A DNA stretch of 64,000 bases from Pararhodonellum marinum. GTDB lineage: Bacteria; Bacteroidota; Bacteroidia; Cytophagales; Cyclobacteriaceae. The position numbers and the translations under genes are program-made. Below, in pieces: positions 28,407 to 36,685 of the stretch (its first letter is position 1; every line of letters begins with the position of its first letter). The notes under the pieces are model-generated. The model had not been told where the DNA came from, searched no databases, and was given only the letters and a program-made list of their open reading frames with translations. The DNA lies in the NCBI RefSeq assembly GCF_015354735.1, contig NZ_JACEFJ010000008.1:124001-188000 (forward strand), in the 5' to 3' direction.

Positions 28407-29015
28407 TTAATTACAATAGTCTCGGATTAACGGATAGGATTTCGCAGAACCTAATTCACCTGCCTTGCTTAAATCAATACACCCTCTATCTTGCTCTCCT
28501 GACATTATAAAGCAAAGCCCTCTTAGAAAATAGGCCTCAGCTAAATTTGGGTTTGAAGAAATAACTCGATTTAAGTCTAAAATTGCACCCTTACAGTCAT
28601 TAAGCTTACTTTTTGATAATCCTCTGTTAAAAAATGGTGCTATTTCATTTGGCTCTTTTTGGATTGCTTTATTAAAATCCGAAATGGCTCCTCTGTAGTC
28701 TTCTAATCTATCTTTAGCCAAACCCCTGTTTAAATAAGACATATAAGACATATCTTCATTAAGTATAATCGCCCTGTTAAAATCAGAGATTGCCCCAATA
28801 TAATCTCCCAAATTATTTTTAGCCAATCCTCTATATAAAAAAGTAGCAAAGAATTCAGAATCACCTTCAATAGACTTTGTGAAATAAAATATGGCTTTTG
28901 AAAAGTCCTGGTTATCGTAATAGCCCATTCCTGTTTTAAACAGTTGCGGAGGATTTTGAGCGATTAAATTATGACTCATGAATAAAACAAAAATTATTGT
29001 ATAGCAAAATTTCAT
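28407..29015 (-). CDS. Exported TPR-repeat protein
   Basis: A 202-residue protein with a signal peptide (about residues 4-19, ending IAQ) and five TPR-like units such as SEFFATFLYRGLAKNNLGDY and MSYMSYLNRGLAKDRLEDY. TPRs act as protein-binding scaffolds; the partner is unknown. It is the last gene of the island next to attL. The codon use is AT-rich, unlike the other TPR gene at 18.3 kb. It could be a cargo gene of the element or a structural protein. Confidence 0.8.
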   Translation of the reverse strand: MKFCYTIIFVLFMSHNLIAQNPPQLFKTGMGYYDNQDFSKAIFYFTKSIEGDSEFFATFLYRGLAKNNLGDYIGAISDFNRAIILNEDMSYMSYLNRGLAKDRLEDYRGAISDFNKAIQKEPNEIAPFFNRGLSKSKLNDCKGAILDLNRVISSNPNLAEAYFLRGLCFIMSGEQDRGCIDLSKAGELGSAKSYPLIRDYCN

Positions 29016-29228
29016 AGGTTTGTATTATTTGGGTAACTAATCATTTTTATCAATACCCGATATTAGCATTAAGCGTAACTTAAAACAATTATTTCAATTA
29101 AAATCAAAAAAATAATTAACTAATTCTTAATGAATTTTTGCGTATTAGTCAGGAGTTAATCCTAACTTTTTGGATATATACATGGCAATTGACCTAAATT
29201 AAACTGGTTTTTTTGTTTAGATAGTGGA

Positions 29229-30003
29229 CTACACAAATTTTATTAAATCCATGGGAGAGAAAATATGTATGGGATTTTGTCTCCTTTTTTGAAAATACGG
29301 CATCCTCATCTCTTTTTCAATTCTTAGGGTAGGCACAATTTCTATTCGGGCATCTTTCTTTACTTCAAATTGTTTATTGTAAACTTTTATATTGTAATGT
29401 GTAGAAGCGTACCTTTTACCGTACACTTTACTGCTATTACTTGGTCTCATTGGCTCCATTGGATTGCCTTTGAAAGAAATTAATCTATCAATCATTATTT
29501 CAGTATTACAAGTCAAATTAACAGCTGTTGTCAACTTGGTAATACGGGCATTCCAGAATCCTTCACCAAAATATTGGCTCAAGGTCTGCATGCAATCCTG
29601 CAATTCTTCCCAAGTAAAATCAGAATAATTATTTACTTTATAAAACTTATGCCAAGAATTCATTACTAACAACTTATCTGAAATCATTTTGATATAAAGG
29701 TTTTCTAAATGCGCCGAATAACTGATCACATCCCCCCTATAATTGAACTCAGGGTTAAATACCATATCATTTAATTCGAAAGAAGAAGAAACCTTTTCTC
29801 GGAATTCGGCAGGAGGATCAAAGGGAATTCCATCATTTACCAATTCCCAAAATCTTCAATTTCTTGCCAATCCTCAGGTATTCCTTGACAAATAATGGTC
29901 AGTTTATACTCCTCTGATTTCCTAAAAAGATAAATCAATCCCAAATCAATTTGCTGAATTAAGCCTGTGAGGTTATAATTTCCTTCTTTTAAAAGTGTTA
30001 CCA
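29229..30003 (-). pseudogene. Frameshifted, truncated rolling-circle-type replication protein relic
   Basis: The 205-codon frame ending at 29229 resembles replication proteins of Bacteroidota phages and plasmids: a FWNARITKLTTAVNL segment (replication proteins have ...LE-x-GVNI here), then THYNIKVYNKQFEVK (K-x-Y-x-K motif) and VPTLRIEKEMRM. It appears cut off after the LIKFV end, about 100 residues short. Its only start would be TTG at 29843, whereas an ATG at 30003, four bases after the preceding gene, opens a 55-codon frame (MVTLLKEGNYNLTGLIQ...) that overlaps this one and reads on naturally if one base is added to the TTTT run. It is therefore likely a frameshifted gene, or a sequencing artefact. 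Confidence 0.5.
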
Positions 30004-30007
30004 TATT

Positions 30008-30374
30008 TTACCTTTTTTTTATTATCGCTATCCATGTAAAGAATTGATCTTTCCCATCAATAGATTCCTTCCAAAACCCTTTTAGCAAATGCTTAGAACC
30101 ATATTGAAAAAGTTCTGCATCAACAGATGCAATCATTTCACCTGAATCGAAGTTAATTGCTTCCCCTTTAAACAAATCATATATATCGGCATTGAGGGTG
30201 ATTTTAATTGAGACTAGGCCATCTCCGTAATCCTTTTCCTCGGTAACTAATTTGATTGTGTTTGAATCTACAACCGATGTTTCTATTTTGAGAGAAAGAA
30301 TGCCAATAGTCCGGATTTTCAATATTCAATATTTTAAATTCTCCTTCTATCAAATAAATTTTTCCTGCTTCCAT
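30008..30374 (-). pseudogene. Small beta-rich protein gene, probably frameshifted
   Basis: The 104-codon frame 30008-30322 (polar, beta-rich, ending FTWIAIIKKR) has only a TTG start. An ATG at 30374, directly after the GIY-YIG gene, opens another frame beginning MEAGKIYLIEGEFKILNIE that joins the first near a TTCTTTCTCTC stretch if one frame shift is allowed. The joined product is about 120 residues. I do not recognise it. It belongs to the same transcript as the reverse transcriptase locus. A sequencing error in the run is possible, in which case the gene is intact. Confidence 0.5.
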
Positions 30375-30377
30375 ACT

Positions 30378-30830
30378 TTATATCAATTTACCTTTACCAT
30401 GAATATTCCAAATTAACTTTTCCCTATTCCTTGATATCATCCATTCTTCCAAAGGTTTTCTCATATAATCTGGTTCTATTTTCAAAAAACTTAAACCCAC
30501 CTGCTTCCCTTCCATAACAGCCACCTTGATTCTCTCAAGCTGGGATCCGGTCCTCGGATCCTTTTTTATAAAATGGTTTGTGATCCTTTGTCGTGAAAGT
30601 TTTGAAGTTGAATGCCCTATATAGACTGGAATAGATTGGGCTCCATTCGATACCCAAATACAATAAACAATTGCCTCATTTTTCACTAAATCAAAAAGAT
30701 CTAAACGATTCAGACATATAAAATCAACATCATAGCTGAGCCATCGAATATTAGTTTCTGATAAAAGATTGCTCTCAGCCATTCTGAAGATGCCTTCTAA
30801 CTGCTTTCTATCAAATTCAACGATTTTCAT
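30378..30830 (-). CDS. GIY-YIG-like endonuclease protein
   Basis: A 150-residue protein with the layout of a GIY-YIG nuclease: YCIWVSNG with PVYIGHS downstream (the GIY and YIG half-motifs, about residues 56-73), the following RQRITNHF with the catalytic Arg position, a Glu in LEEWMISRN and an Asn in LIWN near the end. The first half-motif is divergent (CIW), so this is a family resemblance. The gene starts where the upstream beta-rich gene stops (TGATG overlap), so the two are translationally coupled. Both lie immediately downstream of the reverse transcriptase. Confidence 0.65.
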   Translation of the reverse strand: MKIVEFDRKQLEGIFRMAESNLLSETNIRWLSYDVDFICLNRLDLFDLVKNEAIVYCIWVSNGAQSIPVYIGHSTSKLSRQRITNHFIKKDPRTGSQLERIKVAVMEGKQVGLSFLKIEPDYMRKPLEEWMISRNREKLIWNIHGKGKLI

Positions 30831-31126
30831 CAATCCTTAATTATCGGTCCCTTTCCCAAAGAAATCACATTGTAGGTCCACTGAAACGAGCTATAGACGA
30901 ATTTCCCTCCACCCAACAGATCGGTTAATTTGGCTTTGATACGAAACCTTGTTCCTACTGGATAATTCCTGCTTAGGTCCTTTGAACACTCAACACGCAG
31001 TGTCGAAGGGAAATCCTCCTGTCCGGGAATTGGTCGAATGTGCACCTTTCCATGAAGCCCGGAGGTACTGTTGGGAAGGTAACTTTCAACTTCTATTAGG
31101 TAATATTTCTCATCTTTGATTGCCAT
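30830..31126 (-). CDS. Small beta-rich protein coupled to GIY-YIG and reverse transcriptase genes
   Basis: A 98-residue acidic-to-neutral protein without signal peptide or membrane segment. The alternating pattern (YYLIEVESYLP, STLRVECSKDLS, YPVGTRFRIKAKLTD) suggests a small beta barrel or OB-like fold, such as a nucleic-acid binding module. I do not recognise the family. It starts 12 bases after the reverse transcriptase stop and overlaps the GIY-YIG start, so the three genes form one unit. Function is unknown. Confidence 0.75.
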   Translation of the reverse strand: MAIKDEKYYLIEVESYLPNSTSGLHGKVHIRPIPGQEDFPSTLRVECSKDLSRNYPVGTRFRIKAKLTDLLGGGKFVYSSFQWTYNVISLGKGPIIKD

Positions 31127-31138
31127 GGGATACGAGAT

Positions 31139-32704
31139 CTAGCTTTTGATTAATTTATTTAAAATTCCCCAATGTCTTTTTATTTGTCCTTTGATTTTGT
31201 TGTTTTTCATATAATTGGCGGCCTTGAAGGCATAAGTCAGGAAATTACCATAATTGTAATTATCGGACTTTTCAAACTCAGAAAGGCTGGGATTCCAAAT
31301 CCATTTCCTCGTTCGCTTTGCTCCCTTATAAGAAAATTTCTTAAGAATTCTCCTCTTAAAAAGCTCTCCATTTTTCGTCGAATATCGCTTTGCTGAATAA
31401 TGCTTAGCCCTCCTGACATACTTCTTCATTTTTCTGTAGTAACCCGATAGACTGGCTGATTTTAAAAGGGAGAATTCACCATCAAACTCAAACCCTAGGT
31501 AAACAAGATTTTTATTCCAGTTAATCTCATTGTCAAACTCTTGACCACATTTTAGCCGACCATCATGCTCTCTTAAAAAATGAAAAACCTGAGTTTTCTT
31601 TGGCTGTATTTCTAAACAAACCTTTTCTATTTCTGAGTAAACCAATTTTTCCAAGTCCGATTTCACAGACTCCGGGCAGACAACGATAATATCATCAGAA
31701 TACCTTCTATACAAACCTTTTTTCCTAATAAAATCATTGACAACCTTATCAAACTTAAGAAGGTAAATATTTGCAAGAATAGAACTAATCGGTGAGCCTT
31801 GTGGTATTCCAAAATTTCTGGGGACTACTCTTCCATCTTTGAGTTTTTTGGTCTTTGAAGGCTGTATTAACTTTCCTTTCACCTTTAAAAAATCCTTATT
31901 GTAACAAAAGGCTATTGCATTTTGGTTTCTAAGGTATTTGATCTTTTCTACAGGTTTCAGTTTAACTGGACCGTAAGAACCATCTCTTCTGATTTTTCGG
32001 GTAATTATTCTATCCTTGAATTCCTCAAAAATATCAACGATATCAATATGACTAAAACGGGTTATATTCTTGAAAACATTAAAATGGTCAGGAGGAAGTT
32101 CTCCCTGTTTCAATCCATCAAAATCCCCTAGAATTTCTGCCCATCTATCTCTTAGTAGCTTGTGGTTTAGATTGTCAAAAAAGCTAGAAATATCAAAAGC
32201 AATTACAACAAATTCTGGCTCTTGACATGATCTAATAAATTCGAAAGCATCATTTGCAAAGTCAATATTGCACTTATTTGGCCCATCAGTCTTTGATGGA
32301 TCGACCAGGATTGATCGATAAGCATTAACTACCTCAGATAAATTATAAGCTGGTTCATTGATTTTTTTCTCGTATGCCAAACTCAAAATGTGTGCATAGT
32401 AGCTAAAAACTAAAGAATCCAGATGGCTAGCATAAAATAACTCTCTGGATTTTTTATCCGGCTTTCTTAGAACTTTACCTTCTTTTACAAAATTTGAATC
32501 AAGTTTACCGTCTTCTTCACTATAAACTTTACGGAATTTTCTTACTGTAAGCGACTTATGAATAAAGGGTAAAAACCGATGGTTGGCTATTTTTAACGGA
32601 TTGGTAATGTATGGTTCAATCCATTTATGACGATCTCTCACATCCAATGGCAGACCAATGTGTGGGTAGCGTTTAATCTTGAACCAATCCTTTTTCTTTT
32701 TCAT
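31139..32704 (-). CDS. Reverse transcriptase of the defence/unknown-group type
   Basis: A 521-residue RNA-directed DNA polymerase. Motifs are intact: FDISSFFDNLNH with catalytic Asp171, GIPQGSPISSILANIYLL (residues 299-316), and YSDD at 335-338 with both catalytic Asp residues, then LVYLGFEF. Between the first and second motif is a long insert (about residues 195-290). The N-terminus (ELFYASHLDSLVFSYYAHI and NAYRSIL...CNIDFANDAFEFI) resembles the antiphage 'unknown group'/DRT class. No intron-type maturase or HNH domain is visible. The C-terminal end has basic residues (AKRYSTKNGE, IKGQIKRHWGILN). It starts 13 bases after a structured 367-nt region on the same strand; together they probably make one system. 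Confidence 0.9.
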   Translation of the reverse strand: MKKKKDWFKIKRYPHIGLPLDVRDRHKWIEPYITNPLKIANHRFLPFIHKSLTVRKFRKVYSEEDGKLDSNFVKEGKVLRKPDKKSRELFYASHLDSLVFSYYAHILSLAYEKKINEPAYNLSEVVNAYRSILVDPSKTDGPNKCNIDFANDAFEFIRSCQEPEFVVIAFDISSFFDNLNHKLLRDRWAEILGDFDGLKQGELPPDHFNVFKNITRFSHIDIVDIFEEFKDRIITRKIRRDGSYGPVKLKPVEKIKYLRNQNAIAFCYNKDFLKVKGKLIQPSKTKKLKDGRVVPRNFGIPQGSPISSILANIYLLKFDKVVNDFIRKKGLYRRYSDDIIVVCPESVKSDLEKLVYSEIEKVCLEIQPKKTQVFHFLREHDGRLKCGQEFDNEINWNKNLVYLGFEFDGEFSLLKSASLSGYYRKMKKYVRRAKHYSAKRYSTKNGELFKRRILKKFSYKGAKRTRKWIWNPSLSEFEKSDNYNYGNFLTYAFKAANYMKNNKIKGQIKRHWGILNKLIKS

Positions 32705-32717
32705 AATTCAAAAAAAT

Positions 32718-33084
32718 AAGCAGGGGAGACCCGGCGAAGCAGGGCTTTTCAAAAACCAATAATGGTTTATGGAAGTGTGCATGCTGTTTCGACACTTGGA
32801 AAAACTCCCCAAGTGCCGCTCCGACTCAAGCTGGGTAGCGAAATTATTGTTGTATATTATCTGTTAAGAATATGAAATTCTCTAAGAAACACACAAGTCA
32901 CAAGGTTTACCGAGTAGTCCAAAGACTGCTGGTTCACATCGTTGCTCGCCTCCTTGTGGAAATATTCCTGAGGAAGTTTGCAATTCTGGAATTACTTGAC
33001 ACCAACCGTTTTTCTTTCGATCAAGTTGGGCGAAGAATTTCTTCTCCTTACCATTAAACGCACACTTCGGCTCCCCCACTGCTT
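32718..33084 (-). ncRNA. Structured region upstream of the reverse transcriptase, possible template RNA
   Basis: On the minus strand these 367 bases lie between hsdR and the reverse transcriptase. The ends pair: 5' AAGCAGTGGGGGAG (33084-33071) is complementary to 3' CTCCCCTGCTT (32728-32718) with a three-base bulge. Inside are short hairpins, including CACTTGG-9 nt-CCAAGTG and AACCA-TTAT-TGGTT. The base composition is clearly GC-richer than the surrounding AT-rich spacers. The layout is like that of retrons or of DRT2/DRT9 loci, where an RNA upstream is the template. Whether it is transcribed as an RNA cannot be seen from the sequence. Confidence 0.6.
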
Positions 33085-33162
33085 AAATTAAAATTAAATA
33101 TTTTTTTTCAAATCCACTTAGCTTAAAGCAAAATATCATAAGTTTAGTTATGTTAGTGAAAA

Positions 33163-36100
33163 TCACCCCACACTAGCATTCCCATTAATCCTATCAAGGA
33201 TGCTGATAATCTTGGTCACCTGGGCATCATCAAACAGCCCAAATGGTCCGCTATCATTCAAATCTTTGAATGGCGATTCAAACAATGCTCTTTTGTCGAT
33301 CACTCCATTTTGGGTTAAATATCCTATGATCAAATCCACAAATTTGATCTGCCCTGCATTAAGATTTTGAGCCTGAATAAATTCCGCAAAGGCTGATTGA
33401 ACGGCCTCTGTATCCAAGCCAATCAATTCCCGAATAAAAAGCCCCAAAGTTTTTCCTTGACCTTCTTTCTCGAATTCCTCCTTCGAACCCACCTCATTCG
33501 CATTAAAGAAGATCTCCTGAAGTTGTACAAGTTCTGCTTCTGTAATGGGCTGGTTGGTCTTGATTTTACTGATCACCAAGTGATCCTTGTGCTTATTCAA
33601 ATAGCGCTCTACTCTTTTTCTATACGGCTCATATGCAGGCTCTCTAACGAAATTCTTTTCTTCTATTTTAGTAAGGTCTAGGTAATCCTTAAAATGTGTC
33701 TCAATGGTAAGTTGATCTATATCATCGAGAAACTGCATCAAATCTCGAAGCGAATCCCGGACTTCTTCAAGATTTAAAACACTAGCCTCTTGTAAAAATC
33801 CATTCAGAACACTTTTAATCATTGGCATTTCGGTCCCTACCAAAGGAATATTCCCTTTCTTCTCTAACACCCGGCAGGCTGTGGAAATCCGATTTTCATA
33901 CCTTGTGGTTATTCTTCCGCCTTTTAATGCCAATTGGTAATTCAACATCAAAACATCAAACCTCCGGGCCGAAACATGATCTTCATCTTCAGACAAGATG
34001 AGCGGAATAATATGCGTTCCAATTTCTTGGAGCTTTGATGGACCCAAATCAGCCCATTGATCTTTTTGAGTGTATTTCACCACAAACTCAAGATGATACT
34101 TGACTATGAATCTCTCCTGATTCAGTGAAGCAACTTGAATATGAAGCAGGTCAATTAATTCTTCTGCGAATTCATTCTCTTCTTTATTTGTCGACTGACG
34201 CAGAACCTGAGCCAAGTCTAGTCTCAATTGAAATGCTTGCTGAGTCAAAGAAAGCCCAACGCTTCCTTTACTTTCTTCAGGATTGACTTCAAAAAATTCA
34301 AAGTTCTCGCAGTAGTCAAATATTAAAAAGCACTCTTTATGTTGATTCGGTCCAAATAAATTTGGTCTCAATCGTGTCCCTCGGCCAATCATTTGCCAAA
34401 ACTTTGCAACAGATCGGACAGGTTTGAAAAATACCAGATTCACGACCCTTGGCGCATCCACACCTGTATCCATCATGTCTACAGAGATGGCAATTTGTGG
34501 TTCCTTCTCTTCTTTGTCTAATACAAACCGCTCTAGAATATCCTGTGCTTTCTCTGTTTGATTGTCAATGACTCTGCAAAATTTACCGGAATATTCCGGA
34601 TAATTCTTGTTGAAACGCTCTTCGATGTAGACAGCATGTTTGTGATTTTTGGCAAAAATTATCGTCTTACCAATTTTGTCTCCGCTATCTACTTTGATCC
34701 CTGAGGTTATCAAATGATTCAATACCTGATCAACCGTGTCAGAATTAAAGAGCCACTTGTACAATTGACTTTTATCTATGCCTGCCTCTGCCTCTTCATT
34801 GGTTGGGTCACCAAATTTCTCTTCATATTCTAATTTCTCTTTCTCAGACAATTCCGAATATTTAATGCCCTCCCGCATGAATTTCAACGGAACACTGATT
34901 GCCCTTGGCGGAACCAAAAAGCCATCCTTTACAGCCTGATCCAATTCATAGGCGAACGTGGGATTATCGTCTTCAATTTCAAAAAGCTCATAGGTGTTGT
35001 GATCTACATCTTTTTTTGGGGTGGCTGTCAGACCAAGGATAAAAGCATCAAAATACTGGAAAATTGCCCGGTACTTCTGATAAACTGATCGGTGAGCTTC
35101 ATCAATAATGATCAAATCAAAATGTCCCACTCCGTAAAATCGAAAATCACCATCTCTGGCTCGATCGATCTGATTCATGATAGTGGGGTAGGTAGAAAAA
35201 ACCAAACGAGTGGAATCGTTCTCCTTCTCCTTCGTCAAATCAATACTTGTAAGATCAGGAAGGTGTTCGGTAAAAGCATTTTTAGCCTGGGTCACCAAGG
35301 CATTTCTGTCTGCTAAAAAAAGTATTCTTTTGGCCCAGTTACACTTCACCATCATATCAACAATCGAGGCTGCGGTTCTAGTCTTTCCACTTCCGGTCGC
35401 CATGATGAGTAGACCCTTTCTATGCCTTTGCTTGAGCCTTCCATCTTTAATGACCGAAAAATTTTCAGCAACCCGTTGTATCGCTTCTGTCTGATAAGGT
35501 CTTCCTGTGATAGCTAGGTTAACTTTGAAATCTCTTAAATCAGTACGCTCAATTCGCCTCCTAATGGCAAGCTCTAGTTGATCTTTGGTCATAAAACCAC
35601 TCACTTTCCGATCCGGTGCAAAAAGGTCATCCCAGAGGTAAAAGTCGAATCCATTGGTATAGTAAATCAATGGACGTTGCCTGAATTTCTTTTCCAGACA
35701 ATCCGCATAAAGCGAGGCTTGGTGTCTTCCCTTGTTTGGATTCAAGGCCGTCTTCTTGGCTTCCACCACGGCCAGTGGCAATCCATTATCACTCCAGAGA
35801 ACATAATCCACATAACCAGTACCAGAAGGATTAGTAGAAAGCGGCATACCACTCACTTCAAACTCCAATTCGTACCCTTCTCGGAGTTTGGACCAACCGG
35901 CATCTTTCAATGATGAATCGATATATAATTTCCGAGTGTAGGATTCAGAAGGAGATTTTGGTAATAACCTGGGAATAGCCACCACCTCTCGGGCCTTTCG
36001 CTGTTCTTTCAGCTGCTCTTGATTCTTGGCATGGCTGATTCGAAGCAACTCATTGGCTTCTTCTTTTTCCTCTAATGCGACACGCTTTTTCTCATTTTCC

Positions 36101-36588
36101 TGCTCTAGTTGCGCCAGCTTTTCTCTTAGAAGATCAATCTCTTTCCTGGACTTTTTTAATTCATCTCCTGTTGGGATCAATTCATCATTAAAATCCGGAA
36201 TTCTCACTTCTTCTTCGCCATAGGCGGCCACCAAAAATGCCGCAAAACGGAAAAAGCACTTTAGCAAATGAACCGAATCCTCCGGTTTTACCCGCTGATT
36301 GTGGACGGCATTGTTTCCTATCCTTCTGATGAGATGCAATTCCTGATACAAGTTTCCATAGGAATCAAAAATTTCTTTGAAACCTACCTCATGCATCAGG
36401 CTTGCCAGGTTTTTATCAAAAGGCCATTCAAGGTCTGCATCATTCCCATACATCCAGTTCACGCCCAATTCCAGCGCTGCTCGAGCATTAAAGCAAGACT
36501 CTACCGGACTGGTCAAAGCGAATTGCTCTGCCTTTTTTGCCCGGTCGGCTATCTCTGGAAATTCGGTCAAAAACTGGAAATTACTCAT
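33163..36588 (-). CDS. hsdR: Type I restriction enzyme R subunit
   Basis: The motor and nuclease subunit of a type I system, complete at 1141 residues. It starts with a DUF4145-like region (about 1-115), then a coiled coil rich in Glu, Lys and Gln (about 130-205), and a PD-(D/E)xK nuclease segment YVDYVLWSDNGLPLAVVEAKK near residues 255-275. The helicase shows LLIMATGSGKT (Walker A), IIIDEAHRS and GLTATPKK, then FRMIGRGTRLR-like WQMIGRGTRLRPN. It is followed by a C-terminal domain of the EcoEI type. The gene is the last of hsdM-hsdS-hsdR; 97 bases separate it from hsdS. Confidence 0.95.
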   Translation of the reverse strand: MSNFQFLTEFPEIADRAKKAEQFALTSPVESCFNARAALELGVNWMYGNDADLEWPFDKNLASLMHEVGFKEIFDSYGNLYQELHLIRRIGNNAVHNQRVKPEDSVHLLKCFFRFAAFLVAAYGEEEVRIPDFNDELIPTGDELKKSRKEIDLLREKLAQLEQENEKKRVALEEKEEANELLRISHAKNQEQLKEQRKAREVVAIPRLLPKSPSESYTRKLYIDSSLKDAGWSKLREGYELEFEVSGMPLSTNPSGTGYVDYVLWSDNGLPLAVVEAKKTALNPNKGRHQASLYADCLEKKFRQRPLIYYTNGFDFYLWDDLFAPDRKVSGFMTKDQLELAIRRRIERTDLRDFKVNLAITGRPYQTEAIQRVAENFSVIKDGRLKQRHRKGLLIMATGSGKTRTAASIVDMMVKCNWAKRILFLADRNALVTQAKNAFTEHLPDLTSIDLTKEKENDSTRLVFSTYPTIMNQIDRARDGDFRFYGVGHFDLIIIDEAHRSVYQKYRAIFQYFDAFILGLTATPKKDVDHNTYELFEIEDDNPTFAYELDQAVKDGFLVPPRAISVPLKFMREGIKYSELSEKEKLEYEEKFGDPTNEEAEAGIDKSQLYKWLFNSDTVDQVLNHLITSGIKVDSGDKIGKTIIFAKNHKHAVYIEERFNKNYPEYSGKFCRVIDNQTEKAQDILERFVLDKEEKEPQIAISVDMMDTGVDAPRVVNLVFFKPVRSVAKFWQMIGRGTRLRPNLFGPNQHKECFLIFDYCENFEFFEVNPEESKGSVGLSLTQQAFQLRLDLAQVLRQSTNKEENEFAEELIDLLHIQVASLNQERFIVKYHLEFVVKYTQKDQWADLGPSKLQEIGTHIIPLILSEDEDHVSARRFDVLMLNYQLALKGGRITTRYENRISTACRVLEKKGNIPLVGTEMPMIKSVLNGFLQEASVLNLEEVRDSLRDLMQFLDDIDQLTIETHFKDYLDLTKIEEKNFVREPAYEPYRKRVERYLNKHKDHLVISKIKTNQPITEAELVQLQEIFFNANEVGSKEEFEKEGQGKTLGLFIRELIGLDTEAVQSAFAEFIQAQNLNAGQIKFVDLIIGYLTQNGVIDKRALFESPFKDLNDSGPFGLFDDAQVTKIISILDRINGNASVG

Positions 36589-36685
36589 ATATTTTGAATT
36601 CTATTTTCACAAAATCTATGTAGGATAGTCGGGTTTCTACTTGTGATTGTTGAATTTTTACTTTTGTATTTTCATGCCTTACTGT

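Noticed and set aside
32872-33057. 61-residue plus-strand frame over the structured region
   Set aside because: It is antisense to the structured region and has no protein-like features; low chance of being a gene.
31139-33084. Group II intron or diversity-generating retroelement
   Set aside because: No domain V hairpin or intron-maturase domain follows the RT, and the RT has PQGSPIS rather than the DGR-type motif. No template/variable repeat pair was found.
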